Shown: positions 1 to 6,987, counted from the stretch's first letter. The stretch: DNA of 11,508 bases from Spirochaetaceae bacterium (GCA_031283025.1 JAITCP010000059.1:1-11508), one strand, 5' to 3'. Notes: generated from the letters alone by a model not told the origin. Translations and numbers: made by a program.

Positions 1-153
1 CAAAACGGTACAGGGGAAATGTTTTTGGCCGTCAGCGGATTTTCCCCCCAGGATGCCGCAATGATAGCGAAATACCGCCTGCTTACAGCGGAAGAAAAAG
101 CCGTTATTGATAAAATGACGGACGTATTACTAAAAAAGAAAGAAGAAAAGTAG
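1..153 (+). CDS. 3' end of an unidentified gene, possibly an HTH-type regulator
   Basis: The window opens inside this reading frame, and only the last 50 residues are visible, ending KKKEEK before a TAG stop. The tail is polar and probably helical: a stretch reading AMIAKYRLLTAEEKAVIDKM is followed by a Lys/Glu-rich end. That style resembles the C-terminal tails of small XRE-type DNA-binding proteins, but no diagnostic domain is in view, so the assignment is a guess. The stop codon TAG at 151-153 is also the first three bases of the hairpin repeat that follows. The natural C-terminus may therefore have been replaced by the insertion. It ends inside an accessory region with a gene remnant and an attC site, so it could itself be mobile-region cargo. 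Confidence 0.6.
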   Translation, partial: QNGTGEMFLAVSGFSPQDAAMIAKYRLLTAEEKAVIDKMTDVLLKKKEEK

Positions 154-261
154 ACTTGTTCGACAACCTGGTTGGTTGTCGAACAAGTTAAGCAAAATAC
201 TGTGTATTTTGCAGGTTTTAATAAGAAGTTGTTCAGAAACTGAAGTTTCCGAACAACTCTA
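151..261 (+). repeat. Three-hairpin 110-bp repeat, copy A
   Basis: This 111-bp element recurs at 6211-6320 (inverted) and 7040-7149. It begins TAGACTTGTTC and ends GAACAACTCTA, whose reverse complement TAGAGTTGTTC matches the start at 10 of 11 bases, giving terminal inverted repeats with TA at each tip. Inside are three stem-loops. Stem 1 is a perfect 15-bp stem (154-168 with 174-188, loop TGGTT). Stem 2 is a perfect 9-bp stem (192-200 with 204-212, loop TGT). Stem 3 pairs 12 of 13 positions (228-240 with 245-257, loop TGAA). No ORF lies inside, so it is non-autonomous, like a MITE or an intergenic palindromic unit. TA tips suit IS630/Tc1-type insertion, but no transposase is visible. It lies between the stop of the preceding gene and a truncated cassette gene. 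Confidence 0.9.
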
Positions 262-374
262 GTAATTATTTTAAAATAGTTCATTTGACTTCTGCCGGAA
301 AAGGTATTGAATGGGAACATGGGCAAGATATTGCTTCGCATGAATTATATGATATGAGTATTATTATAAATTAA
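261..374 (+). pseudogene. C-terminal remnant of a DUF2442-like cassette gene
   Basis: A frame open from inside the repeat reads NYFKIVHLTSAGKGIEWEHG, continues QDIASHELYDMSIIIN, and stops with TAA at 372-374. The pattern of an F-K-x-V strand, then G-I-x-W-x-x-G-x-D-I and a terminal x-L-Y, is the C-terminal signature I associate with DUF2442 proteins. These are small proteins of about 80-90 residues, often found with DUF4160 in toxin-antitoxin-like or integron cassettes. Only about 37 residues remain and there is no start codon with a ribosome binding site, so the 5' half is gone. The break coincides with the right end of repeat copy A. The stretch is visibly more AT-rich than the genes around it, as expected for cassette DNA. 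Its stop lies 15 bp before an attC-like site. The family call is from memory of the motif. Confidence 0.55.
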
Positions 375-389
375 AGTGATTTTTTCTTC

Positions 390-452
390 GCCTAACAGGT
401 CTGTATGCGCTTCGCCGCTAAAGTTTCAGTTTAAGCAGGCGGCGCGTTAAGC
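390..452 (+). other. Integron attC recombination site (63 bp)
   Basis: The 5' box GCCTAAC (390-396) fits the R'' consensus RYYYAAC. The 3' box GTTAAGC (446-452) fits the R' consensus GTTRRRY, where cassette recombination occurs between G446 and T447. The two boxes are complementary at 6 of 7 positions. Between them lies an imperfect hairpin: GCGC, CGCC, GC and AAA on the left (about 407-422) can pair with TTT, AGC, GGCG and GCGC on the right (about 430-445), with a few bulged bases. Extrahelical bases are typical of attC. Length, orientation and a position 15 bp after the stop codon of a small ORF all match an integron gene cassette. No integrase gene or second attC is visible, so this is a solitary site or the edge of an array. 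Confidence 0.68.
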
Positions 453-500
453 CGACTCTAATTTCATGTTTTTTACAGAATACCCGCAGTATTTGGAAAA

Positions 501-531
501 ACGGAAAAATGCAACAAACAGACGGAAAAAT
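501..531 (+). promoter_or_regulatory. Direct repeat ACGGAAAAAT x2 upstream of the pectate lyase
   Basis: The 10-mer ACGGAAAAAT occurs perfectly at 501-510 and 522-531. The start-to-start distance is 21 bp, two helical turns, so both copies face the same side of the DNA. They sit 40-70 bp before the GTG start of the pectate lyase, where an activator or repressor dimer could act. No convincing sigma-70 promoter is visible between the attC site and this gene; an extended -10-like TG-T-CATATT at 544-552 is the only weak candidate. That the repeat is a binding site is inferred from its geometry only. Confidence 0.35.
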
Positions 532-570
532 TACCATTGATTCTGTCATATTGTTAATGAGGAGTAATCA

Positions 571-3492
571 GTGAAAACCAGAAAATCTTTTCGGATTACG
601 GGCGTTTTTCTTTCGGCTTTGTGCGTCTTGGCCTTTTCCTGTAAAAGCCCGGCAAATAACACCCCACCCGGCGTGAATGTCCCCGTACTGGTCGAAGAAA
701 TTACCATTAACAATGCAGATTTTACACTTAAAACAGGGACAAACGCTTCCCTGACTGTTTCGGTAAGCCCCGCCAACGCGGATAACAAAGCTGTAATTTG
801 GAACAGCAATAGCGGCGCGGTGGCAGTAGACAGGGAAACCGGGAAGATCACCGCGCAAGCCGTGGGCAGCGCGATAATTAAAGCCGCAGCCGCAGACGGT
901 TCCGGCATTTGGTCTCAAGGAATAAAGATAACCGTAACCGATGAAGATCCCGTATTGGCGGAGGAAATTACAATTAACGGCGGAGACGACGTAACGCTTG
1001 CAATGGGACAGGCAAAAAAACTGGGCGTAACCGTCCTTCCCGCAGATGCCGGTAACAGGAACGTAATATGGGAAAGCAATGATCCCGAAACAGTGCGGGT
1101 AGTCAGCCAAAGCGGGGAGATCGAAGCCCTCCGGGAAGGAATAGCCACCATTACCGCGACAGCCCAGGACGGCTCCGAAGCGTACGGCAGTATAATCGTT
1201 ACCGTAATTCCATCAACAACTGCGCCGATTGCGGTTAGCAGCGTTACCATCAACGGAGGAAATTTTTCTTTGACAGAAGGGAGAAGCCGGACGCTTTCGG
1301 CAGCCGTGCTTCCCGCAAACGCCGCTAACAAAGCGCTGGAATGGTCATCCGATAACCCGCTTGTAGCAGCGGTAGATTCCGCCACGGGAACAGTAACAGC
1401 CAAATCTCCGGGAACAGCGGGCATTATTGCTACAGCTCAGGACGGCTCAGAAAAATTCGATCTGGTAACCGTTACAGTAACGGAGAAGCAGGGCGGATCT
1501 TCCGGTTCAGTAAATCTCCTTGATTCCGAGGGCTGGCTGGAGTCGCTCTATGTTACCTGGGAAATACTGGACAGCGCCGACAGCTACAACGTGTACTACA
1601 AGGGCGGCTCAGTTGCCGATTGGACAAAAATCGACGCCCCCCTGATCCGTGAATATGCCGATTACTGCCGCGCGGATATTTTGGGTCTGGCAGCAGGGGA
1701 TTATCAGGTAAAGGTACTGCCCGTAAACGAAGAAGGAAATGAATACGGAACTGAAGCGGTTACGCCGTTAATCGACGTATTGCCCCATGACCGTTCGGGC
1801 TTTGCGTTCTCTTCAGCGTCTCCGCACAAAACCGCTTCCGGCGCTTACAATGAGAACGGAACGCTCAAAACAGGCGCGCAGGTTCTGTATCTGACTGCGG
1901 CTAACGCCAGAACTATTGAGCTGGCTGTCAGGGAAAGCGCAAGTAAAACAACCGTGGGTGTCGGCATTGGCAATATACTGTCTCTCCGGCAGAAGGGGTA
2001 CGACACGACGCCGCTGGCAATCCGCATGATAGGCACGGTCAGGTTTGAGGACATATCCGATCAACTGGGCAGCAATACCCTGCTACAGTTAAAGGGAAAA
2101 GCCGGCTCGAATCCGATGAACACAACCTTTGAAGGCGTGGGCAGCGACGCTGTTGCCTATGGCTGGGGTATTCTGGTACGCGCCGCCGGCAATGCCGAAG
2201 TCCGCAATGTGGGCTTTATGATGTTTCCGGAAGACGGCGTATCGCTTGATACCGACAACCAAAACATCTGGATACACAACAACGACTTCTTTTACGGAAA
2301 AGACGGCGGCGGCGACAAGGATAAAGGCGACGGTTCGCTGGACAGCAAAAAATCCGGTTACGTCGCCATTTCCTACAACCACTTCTGGGATTCGGGCAAA
2401 TGCAACCTGCTGGGTAACGGAACCGAACCGGAAGAAAAACTTACCTACCATCACAACTGGTATGACCATTCGGACAGCCGCCACCCGCGTGTGCGTTTCC
2501 ACACCGCCCATGTATACAACAATTACTATGACGGGATTTCCAAGTACGGCATCGGCGCTACCAGGAATTCTTCGATTTTTGCCGAAGCGAACTATTTCCG
2601 CAACAGCAAAAACCCCATGTTGATCTCCATGCAGGGTACCGATACCAAGTCCGGTACGGACACGGCAAACGGAACATTCTCCAAAGAAGACGGCGGCATG
2701 ATCAAGGCGTACAACAACTATATGGAAGGTGTAAGTACAACTACCTACAAACCCTGGAGCAGTTCCAATGAGGTTGAATTTGACGCTTACGAAGTAACCA
2801 GTAAATCGGAAATTGTGCCCGGTACGGTAAAGACAAAGCAGGGCGGTTTTGCGTATAACAACTTTGACACATCTTCCGCCATGTACGTTTACGCCGCAGA
2901 TGCTCCCGCCGCGGCCAGAGACAAGGTAATACAGTATGCCGGACGCGCCGGCGGCAAGGCAAAGGCCGATTTTACCTGGGATTTCAGTTCCGCCGATGAC
3001 GGCAGTTTCGGCAGAAGCGGCGCTTTAGATGCCGCCATTAAAGCCTACAGGTCAAAACTTATTTCCGTTCAGGGCGGCGGCGGTTCTTCCGGTTCCGTTG
3101 ATCCCGAAAACCCCGGCGAACCCGGCCCCATTACCGGTTCGGTTATTTGTACCTTTACTTCCGGCGGCGGAAGCAATCCGGTATTTTCCATCACCGGAAA
3201 CACTTCCAAAGACAAGGGTACGGTAACGGTAGGCGGCGTAACATATAACTATTGCCTGAAAATGGAATCCAGCACAAAAATTACCTTCAGCATCGACAAA
3301 TCCATGACGCTGACGCTTGTTTTTGGTTTGGACAAAGACCCGGCGGCGGCGGGTAAAAAAGTTAAGATTGACGGATCAAACGAAACAATCGCCAGTTCGG
3401 ACGGCAAGCTGACAAAGACCCTTGCCGCGGGTTCCCACACCATTGAAAAGGGAGATACGCTTAACTTGTTCTACATCGCTCTCAGCGAATAG
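571..3492 (+). CDS. Secreted lipoprotein pectate lyase (PL1) with three Ig-like domains
   Basis: Predicted surface lipoprotein of 973 aa that cleaves polygalacturonate by beta-elimination. The GTG start has GAGGAG at 559-564, 6 bp upstream. Residues 1-23 form a signal peptide ending LAFS-C24, a relaxed lipobox of the spirochaetal kind. Three bacterial Ig-like (BIG2) domains follow at about 41-123, 129-213 and 220-304, each with the V-x-P-x-x-A...W-x-S core and the A-x-D-G-S ending. A fibronectin-III-like segment spans about 315-403. The PL1 parallel beta-helix lies at about 405-835. It carries DGSLDSKK (D587 and D591, likely Ca2+ ligands), K610 and RHPRVR with R637 and R642, spaced like K190, R218 and R223 of Erwinia PelC. 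A Gly/Pro linker leads to a C-terminal beta-rich module (about 857-973) that may bind carbohydrate. The sugar isomerase follows 4 bp after the stop, suggesting an operon. Exact substrate (pectate or pectin) is not certain. Confidence 0.9.
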   Translation: MKTRKSFRITGVFLSALCVLAFSCKSPANNTPPGVNVPVLVEEITINNADFTLKTGTNASLTVSVSPANADNKAVIWNSNSGAVAVDRETGKITAQAVGSAIIKAAAADGSGIWSQGIKITVTDEDPVLAEEITINGGDDVTLAMGQAKKLGVTVLPADAGNRNVIWESNDPETVRVVSQSGEIEALREGIATITATAQDGSEAYGSIIVTVIPSTTAPIAVSSVTINGGNFSLTEGRSRTLSAAVLPANAANKALEWSSDNPLVAAVDSATGTVTAKSPGTAGIIATAQDGSEKFDLVTVTVTEKQGGSSGSVNLLDSEGWLESLYVTWEILDSADSYNVYYKGGSVADWTKIDAPLIREYADYCRADILGLAAGDYQVKVLPVNEEGNEYGTEAVTPLIDVLPHDRSGFAFSSASPHKTASGAYNENGTLKTGAQVLYLTAANARTIELAVRESASKTTVGVGIGNILSLRQKGYDTTPLAIRMIGTVRFEDISDQLGSNTLLQLKGKAGSNPMNTTFEGVGSDAVAYGWGILVRAAGNAEVRNVGFMMFPEDGVSLDTDNQNIWIHNNDFFYGKDGGGDKDKGDGSLDSKKSGYVAISYNHFWDSGKCNLLGNGTEPEEKLTYHHNWYDHSDSRHPRVRFHTAHVYNNYYDGISKYGIGATRNSSIFAEANYFRNSKNPMLISMQGTDTKSGTDTANGTFSKEDGGMIKAYNNYMEGVSTTTYKPWSSSNEVEFDAYEVTSKSEIVPGTVKTKQGGFAYNNFDTSSAMYVYAADAPAAARDKVIQYAGRAGGKAKADFTWDFSSADDGSFGRSGALDAAIKAYRSKLISVQGGGGSSGSVDPENPGEPGPITGSVICTFTSGGGSNPVFSITGNTSKDKGTVTVGGVTYNYCLKMESSTKITFSIDKSMTLTLVFGLDKDPAAAGKKVKIDGSNETIASSDGKLTKTLAAGSHTIEKGDTLNLFYIALSE

Positions 3493-3496
3493 GGTT

Positions 3497-4384
3497 ATGC
3501 TGCAAATAGGATTGCGGGCGCATGATTACGGAACGAATGTATCCCCGGAAAAACTGGCGGACATTCTCGCCCCGTACAAGCCCGATTGTATTCAACTTGC
3601 TTTGGCAAAAGCATTATCACACATTCCGGGGCCGGGCGGTCTCAGCCCCGGTTACGCCCGCAGCATAAGGAACATTTTTGAGGAACGGGGCATAGCCATC
3701 GCCGTGCTTGGCTGTTACATAAACCCGGTACACCCGGATCCGGCGATTCGTGAAAAACAGCTTCGCCGTTTTGAAGAACATCTGCGTTTTGCCCGCGATT
3801 TTGGCTGTTCCCTTGTAGGAACCGAAACCGGCTCATGCAGCGGCGACTGTTCGTTTCATCCCGATACGGAAAAACCCGAAACTCTTGACCTGCTTTGCCG
3901 TTCGCTGGAACGGCTGATCAATACGGCGGAAAAATGCGGCTCCATCGCCGCCATTGAAGCTGTCGCCGACCAGCACACTGTTTCAAGCATAGAGAAAATG
4001 CGGATTGTTTTGCGCCGCCTTGCTTCGCCTTGCCTGAAAGTTATTTACGATCCGGTAAACCTGATTCCCCATGCCGGTCTTTGTGAAAGCGGACTTTATG
4101 AAAGCGGGCTTTATGAAAGCCAGAAAGATTTTTTTGCCGAAGCCTTTGCCGCCTTTGGAGACGAAATCGCCGCTGTTCACGCGAAAGACTTCAGGATGGA
4201 TGCCGGTGGAAAAACCGGCACGCTGCCCGCCGGTACAGGTGAATTGGACTACCCGGCGCTCTTATCGCTGATTGCGGAACGCAAACCGGGCATTGATATA
4301 CTGCTGGAAAACTCAAGCCCCGATACAGGAAAACAGGCAATTGCATTTTTGAGGAGCTTAAACCCGTCTTACGCAGGCGCTTGA
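3497..4384 (+). CDS. Sugar phosphate isomerase/epimerase family TIM-barrel protein
   Basis: A 295-aa protein of the xylose-isomerase-like TIM barrel (AP endonuclease 2) superfamily. Such enzymes isomerise or epimerise sugars, uronates or inositols using a divalent metal. Likely metal ligands are E154 (in IEAVADQH), D185 (in YDPVN), H228 (in VHAKD) and E271 (in LLEN), in the usual order for the fold. An earlier conserved-looking TETGS motif sits at 109-113. I chose the ATG at 3497: it lies 4 bp after the pectate lyase stop, is preceded by AGGG, and gives the usual family length. A TTG further upstream in the same frame would overlap the lyase gene. Coupling to a pectate lyase suggests metabolism of a uronate or a pectin side-chain sugar, but the true substrate cannot be read from sequence. 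A tandem pentapeptide repeat interrupts the region after the Asp ligand. Confidence 0.82.
   Translation: MLQIGLRAHDYGTNVSPEKLADILAPYKPDCIQLALAKALSHIPGPGGLSPGYARSIRNIFEERGIAIAVLGCYINPVHPDPAIREKQLRRFEEHLRFARDFGCSLVGTETGSCSGDCSFHPDTEKPETLDLLCRSLERLINTAEKCGSIAAIEAVADQHTVSSIEKMRIVLRRLASPCLKVIYDPVNLIPHAGLCESGLYESGLYESQKDFFAEAFAAFGDEIAAVHAKDFRMDAGGKTGTLPAGTGELDYPALLSLIAERKPGIDILLENSSPDTGKQAIAFLRSLNPSYAGA
4076..4120 (+). repeat. In-frame 15-bp tandem repeat x3 within the isomerase gene
   Basis: Three successive 15-bp units (4076-4090, 4091-4105, 4106-4120) encode GLCES, GLYES and GLYES. Units 2 and 3 differ at one base (GGA against GGG); unit 1 differs at a few. The unit length is a multiple of three, so copy-number change keeps the frame. 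It sits in the loop after the metal-binding YDPVN strand, near where related enzymes vary in length. It looks like a recent slippage expansion. Confidence 0.85.
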
Positions 4385-4472
4385 AAAGAACGTAGACGAG
4401 AAAATGTAATATGCACCGGACAAGTTATTCAAGACGGATAATGCGGGGTATACATCTTTTGCAGCGGTGATT

Positions 4473-6191
4473 CTAAATATCGCTCTCTGTGGGCGGTTTG
4501 CCCATGTCCCGGTTGCGTATTTCCGCGCGGCGTATTTTTCCGTTGATGGTTTTGGGCAATTCGCTTACAAACTCAATGACTCTTGGGTATTTATAGGGAG
4601 CGGTGTTCTTTTTAACAAAGTCCTGCAATTCCTTAATCAGCGTGTCAGATGCTTGGTAATCTTTGGCAAGCACGACTGTCGCCTTGACGTTAAAGCCGCG
4701 TATTGGATCGGGTATGCCGGTTACCGCTGTTTCGGCGACGGCGGGATGCTTCAACAGCACGCTTTCCACTTCAAAGGGTCCTATGCGGTAGCCTGAAGAC
4801 TTAATAACGTCATCGTTGCGCCCCACATACCACAAATACCCCTGTTCATCGTAATAGGCCAGATCGCCGGTGTGGAAATATCCGTCATGCCGCGACTTGC
4901 CGGTAGCTTCGTCATTTTTATAGTAACCCATAAACAAACCCACCGGACGGCGGATGGTTCCCGCTTGAGCGTGTTCCGCCTTCATGCAAATTTCACCCGT
5001 TGCGCCGGTGGGGACTTTGTTGCCGTCCGCATCAAGAAGTTCTATGGCGTAGCCGGGGATTCCCATGCCCATTGAGCTGGCATGCGGCTCGGTGAAGGGG
5101 TACAGCGTTCCACAGCACAATGTTGTTTCCGTCTGCCCGAAACCTTCGTATATGTTGAGTCCGGTCATCGTTTCCCATTTTTTGAACAGATCCTGGCTTA
5201 AAGCCTCGCCCGCCGCAGTGCAGTGTTTAAGGCTGGAAAGGTCATAAGACGGCACGTCCTCGTTCATCATAAAACGGTACATGGTGGGCGGCGCGCAAAA
5301 ACTCGTTACGTGATATTTTTCGAGAGTTTTTAGAATATCACGCGCGTTAAACTTTTCAAAGTCATAAGTCAGGACGGCACATTCTCCCAGCCATTGCCCG
5401 TACATTTTGCCCCACAGTGATTTAAGCCAGCCGGTATCGGAAATGGTAAAATGCAGGCCGCCTTTTTCCACCCGGTGCCATAAAACGCCGGTTCCTATAT
5501 GGCCAAGCGGGTAGGTGTAATCGTGCGCTACCATTTTGGGATAACCGGTAGTGCCTGATGAAAAGGACATGATCATCATATCAGAGGCGCGGGTTGCTTC
5601 CGCTCCGGTAGGACGCTGCCAAACATCAGAGGCGGCTTCCATGCCCGCTTCAAAATCCAGCCAGCCGTCCCCGGCTTTTTTCCCTTTGGTTACCGCCCTG
5701 ATTTGTACCGTCTCATATTCGCTCAATCCCCCGTCAAAGGCTTCGGTGCAATTATTGTCGCCGGTAATGACAGCCATCTTTATGCCGCCCGCGTTACAGC
5801 GGTAGATGTAATCGTCTTTGGTTAAAAGATGCGCCGCCTGAACGGCAATCGCGCCGATTTTATGCAGGGCCATCATGCAGTACCAAAAAAGGTAACTCCG
5901 TTTGAGGACCAGCATCACAAAATCGCCCTTGCGTATGCCCAGCGACTTAAAATAATTTGCCGCTTTATTTGAATACCGCGCCATTTCCGCAAACGTTATC
6001 CGTTTTTCTTCACCTTCGTTGGAAATCCACAGCATACACAAAGCGTCCGGCTGGTTTTTTGCCAACTCGTCAAGCACGTCATAGGCAAAATTAAAATCAT
6101 CGTTGCAGGTGATTTTATAGTTAGCCATAATATCTTCGTAGGATTTGAAATCATCCCTGTTTTTTCCGGTATATTTTTCATACATTATCAT
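4473..6191 (-). CDS. AMP-forming acyl-CoA synthetase, medium-chain/aryl acid type
   Basis: A 572-aa ANL-superfamily adenylating enzyme that activates a carboxylic acid with ATP and transfers it to CoA. The adenylation P-loop SFSSGTTGYPKM lies at 209-220, GFGQTE at 350-355, the YFHTGD motif with D443 at 438-443, the hinge GRNDDVIKSSGYRIGPFEVE near 457-476, and PKTINGKIRR with catalytic K552 near 546-555. The overall pattern, including the SDTGWLKSLWGKMYGQW stretch, resembles the medium-chain acyl-CoA synthetase (MACS) group, which also takes benzoate-like acids. The start ATG at 6191 has AAGGAG at 6205-6200, 8 nt upstream; another in-frame ATG lies 6 bp later. It is the second gene of a minus-strand unit behind the XRE-cupin regulator, with repeat copy B filling the space between. 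Substrate chain length cannot be told. It might supply starter units to the neighbouring polyene-like locus, but that is speculation. Confidence 0.88.
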   Translation of the reverse strand: MIMYEKYTGKNRDDFKSYEDIMANYKITCNDDFNFAYDVLDELAKNQPDALCMLWISNEGEEKRITFAEMARYSNKAANYFKSLGIRKGDFVMLVLKRSYLFWYCMMALHKIGAIAVQAAHLLTKDDYIYRCNAGGIKMAVITGDNNCTEAFDGGLSEYETVQIRAVTKGKKAGDGWLDFEAGMEAASDVWQRPTGAEATRASDMMIMSFSSGTTGYPKMVAHDYTYPLGHIGTGVLWHRVEKGGLHFTISDTGWLKSLWGKMYGQWLGECAVLTYDFEKFNARDILKTLEKYHVTSFCAPPTMYRFMMNEDVPSYDLSSLKHCTAAGEALSQDLFKKWETMTGLNIYEGFGQTETTLCCGTLYPFTEPHASSMGMGIPGYAIELLDADGNKVPTGATGEICMKAEHAQAGTIRRPVGLFMGYYKNDEATGKSRHDGYFHTGDLAYYDEQGYLWYVGRNDDVIKSSGYRIGPFEVESVLLKHPAVAETAVTGIPDPIRGFNVKATVVLAKDYQASDTLIKELQDFVKKNTAPYKYPRVIEFVSELPKTINGKIRRAEIRNRDMGKPPTESDI

Positions 6192-6210
6192 AAGAGCGGC
6201 TCCTTTTCAT

Positions 6211-6320
6211 TAGAGTTATTCAGAAACTTCAGTTTCTGAATAACTTCCTGTTAAAACTGCAAAATACACAGTATTTTGCTTAACTTGTTTGGTAACCAAC
6301 CGGGTTATCGAACAAGTCTA
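6211..6320 (-). repeat. Three-hairpin 110-bp repeat, copy B (between regulator and CoA ligase)
   Basis: On the minus strand this copy reads in the same order as copies A and C. It starts TAGACTTGTTC at 6320 and ends GAATAACTCTA at 6211; the tips match as inverted repeats at 9 of 11 positions. Stem 1 (ACTTGTTCGATAACC with GGTTACCAAACAAGT, loop CGGTT) has two A-C mismatches. Stem 2 is a perfect 9 bp. Stem 3 (GTTATTCAGAAAC with GTTTCTGAATAAC, loop TGAA) is a perfect 13 bp. Stem 3 carries a G-C to A-T double change relative to the other copies. The first three bases (6320-6318) are the TAG stop of the XRE-cupin gene, and the other end stops 19 bp before the start codon of the acyl-CoA synthetase. 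It should therefore be transcribed as intercistronic RNA. Confidence 0.9.
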
Positions 6321-6872
6321 TTTGATTACGACGGCAAGAAATTGTACCGCTTGGTTCCCTACGGCTTTCATGGCGTGCGGAACGCCGGAATCGAAATAAA
6401 CGCTGTCGCCTTCGTTAAGTTCATAGACTATATTGTCAAAATGAAATTCCATTCTGCCGGAGAGCATATAATCAAACTCCTGCCCCTCATGTGAATGGAG
6501 CGTCGGCGTTTCGCCTTCTTTTGGTTCCACCGTTACGAGGAACGGTTCAGCCTTCTTGTTGCTGAATGTGAAGGCAAGATGTTTATAGTCATAAGCCTTG
6601 CGGCGCTCTATGTCATATCCTTCGCCTTTTCTTACCAAAGCGCATTTGGTAAGTTTGGGAGATTCCCCGCTGATAATGTCTACCACGTCAACGCCAAAAA
6701 TAAGGGCTGCGTTTTGTAAAAAGCTGAAAGAGAAATCGCGCTGTCCGCGTTCATAAGCGGAATAGTCGTCAACGGAAATTTTCATGGTCTGCGCCATTGT
6801 TTCAACAGTAATGTCAAAAATGTCCCGCAGTGCCCCCAGCCGTGCGCCGATTTCCTCTAATTGGCTTGTCAT
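6318..6872 (-). CDS. XRE-family transcriptional regulator with C-terminal cupin domain
   Basis: A 184-aa two-domain regulator of the SinR/PuuR-like HTH-cupin type. Residues about 5-66 form the XRE helix-turn-helix, with YERGQRDFSFSFLQNAALIFG in the recognition-helix region. Residues about 110-183 form a small cupin barrel with H126, H128 and E132 in motif 1 (HSHEGQE) and H166 in motif 2 (GDSVYFDSGVPHAM), a set that usually binds a metal and senses a small ligand. I chose ATG 6872 because GGGGGG lies 5-10 nt upstream and a strong promoter lies just before it. An in-frame ATG at 6962 would be upstream of the -35 element and would add a spurious hydrophobic stretch. It heads the minus-strand unit with the acyl-CoA synthetase, which it probably regulates, and may also act on the divergent methyltransferase promoter. 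Its stop codon is supplied by repeat copy B. Confidence 0.88.
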   Translation of the reverse strand: MTSQLEEIGARLGALRDIFDITVETMAQTMKISVDDYSAYERGQRDFSFSFLQNAALIFGVDVVDIISGESPKLTKCALVRKGEGYDIERRKAYDYKHLAFTFSNKKAEPFLVTVEPKEGETPTLHSHEGQEFDYMLSGRMEFHFDNIVYELNEGDSVYFDSGVPHAMKAVGNQAVQFLAVVIK

Positions 6873-6915
6873 AATTCCCCCCGTGCTTTTCACTATAAAG
6901 GCAAAAAGATAGCCT

Positions 6916-6944
6916 ATTATGAATAAAGTTACGGATGTTGTCAA
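6916..6944 (-). promoter_or_regulatory. Sigma-70-like promoter of the regulator/acyl-CoA synthetase unit
   Basis: On the minus strand a perfect -35 TTGACA (6944-6939) is followed by a 17-bp spacer and a -10 CATAAT (6921-6916), matching TATAAT at 5 of 6 positions. Transcription would start near 6909, leaving a leader of about 37 nt before ATG 6872. Spacing and match are as good as primary-sigma promoters get. The promoter also settles the start codon of the regulator gene. Confidence 0.75.
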
Positions 6945-6956
6945 GTAAACGGCATA

Positions 6957-6987
6957 TTCCAAAAACTGAGGCTTTGGAACAGCCTCA
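6957..6987. promoter_or_regulatory. Overlapping palindromes between divergent promoters
   Basis: TGAGGCT (6967-6973) and AGCCTCA (6981-6987) form a perfect 7-bp inverted repeat with a 7-nt loop. A second inverted repeat, TTCCAAA (6957-6963) with TTTGGAA (6973-6979), overlaps it so that both cannot form at once. They lie between the two divergent -35 elements at 6944 and 7011, where a dimeric repressor such as the neighbouring XRE-cupin protein might bind. There is no U-tract, so a terminator is unlikely. Operator function is inferred. Confidence 0.4.

Noticed and set aside
187..193. GTTAAGC inside the repeat copies (also 7076-7082 and in copy B) as an attC R' box
   Set aside because: It is identical to the R' box at 446-452, but no RYYYAAC partner lies at a suitable distance upstream in any copy, and these bases belong to the end of stem 1.
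151..261. Repeat hairpins as ordinary rho-independent terminators
   Set aside because: None of the three stems is followed by a run of T in its sense orientation, and copies B and C lie upstream of genes that must be transcribed through them.
568..1424. Long open frames antisense to the Ig-like region of the lyase
   Set aside because: They mirror the repetitive sense coding sequence, have no ribosome binding sites and resemble no family.
3422..3496. TTG 3422 as the start of the isomerase
   Set aside because: It would overlap the 3' end of the pectate lyase by 71 bp, and the encoded residues do not look like the family. ATG 3497 follows the stop directly.
4385..4472. Terminator between the convergent isomerase and acyl-CoA synthetase genes
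   Set aside because: I see only a weak TTATTC/GGATAA pairing without a T-tract in these 88 bp; nothing I can support.
6873..6962. N-terminal extension of the XRE-cupin regulator from ATG 6962, adding a hydrophobic stretch
   Set aside because: The extension covers the TTGACA/CATAAT promoter and has no good ribosome binding site. ATG 6872 has a G-rich SD and gives a normal family length.
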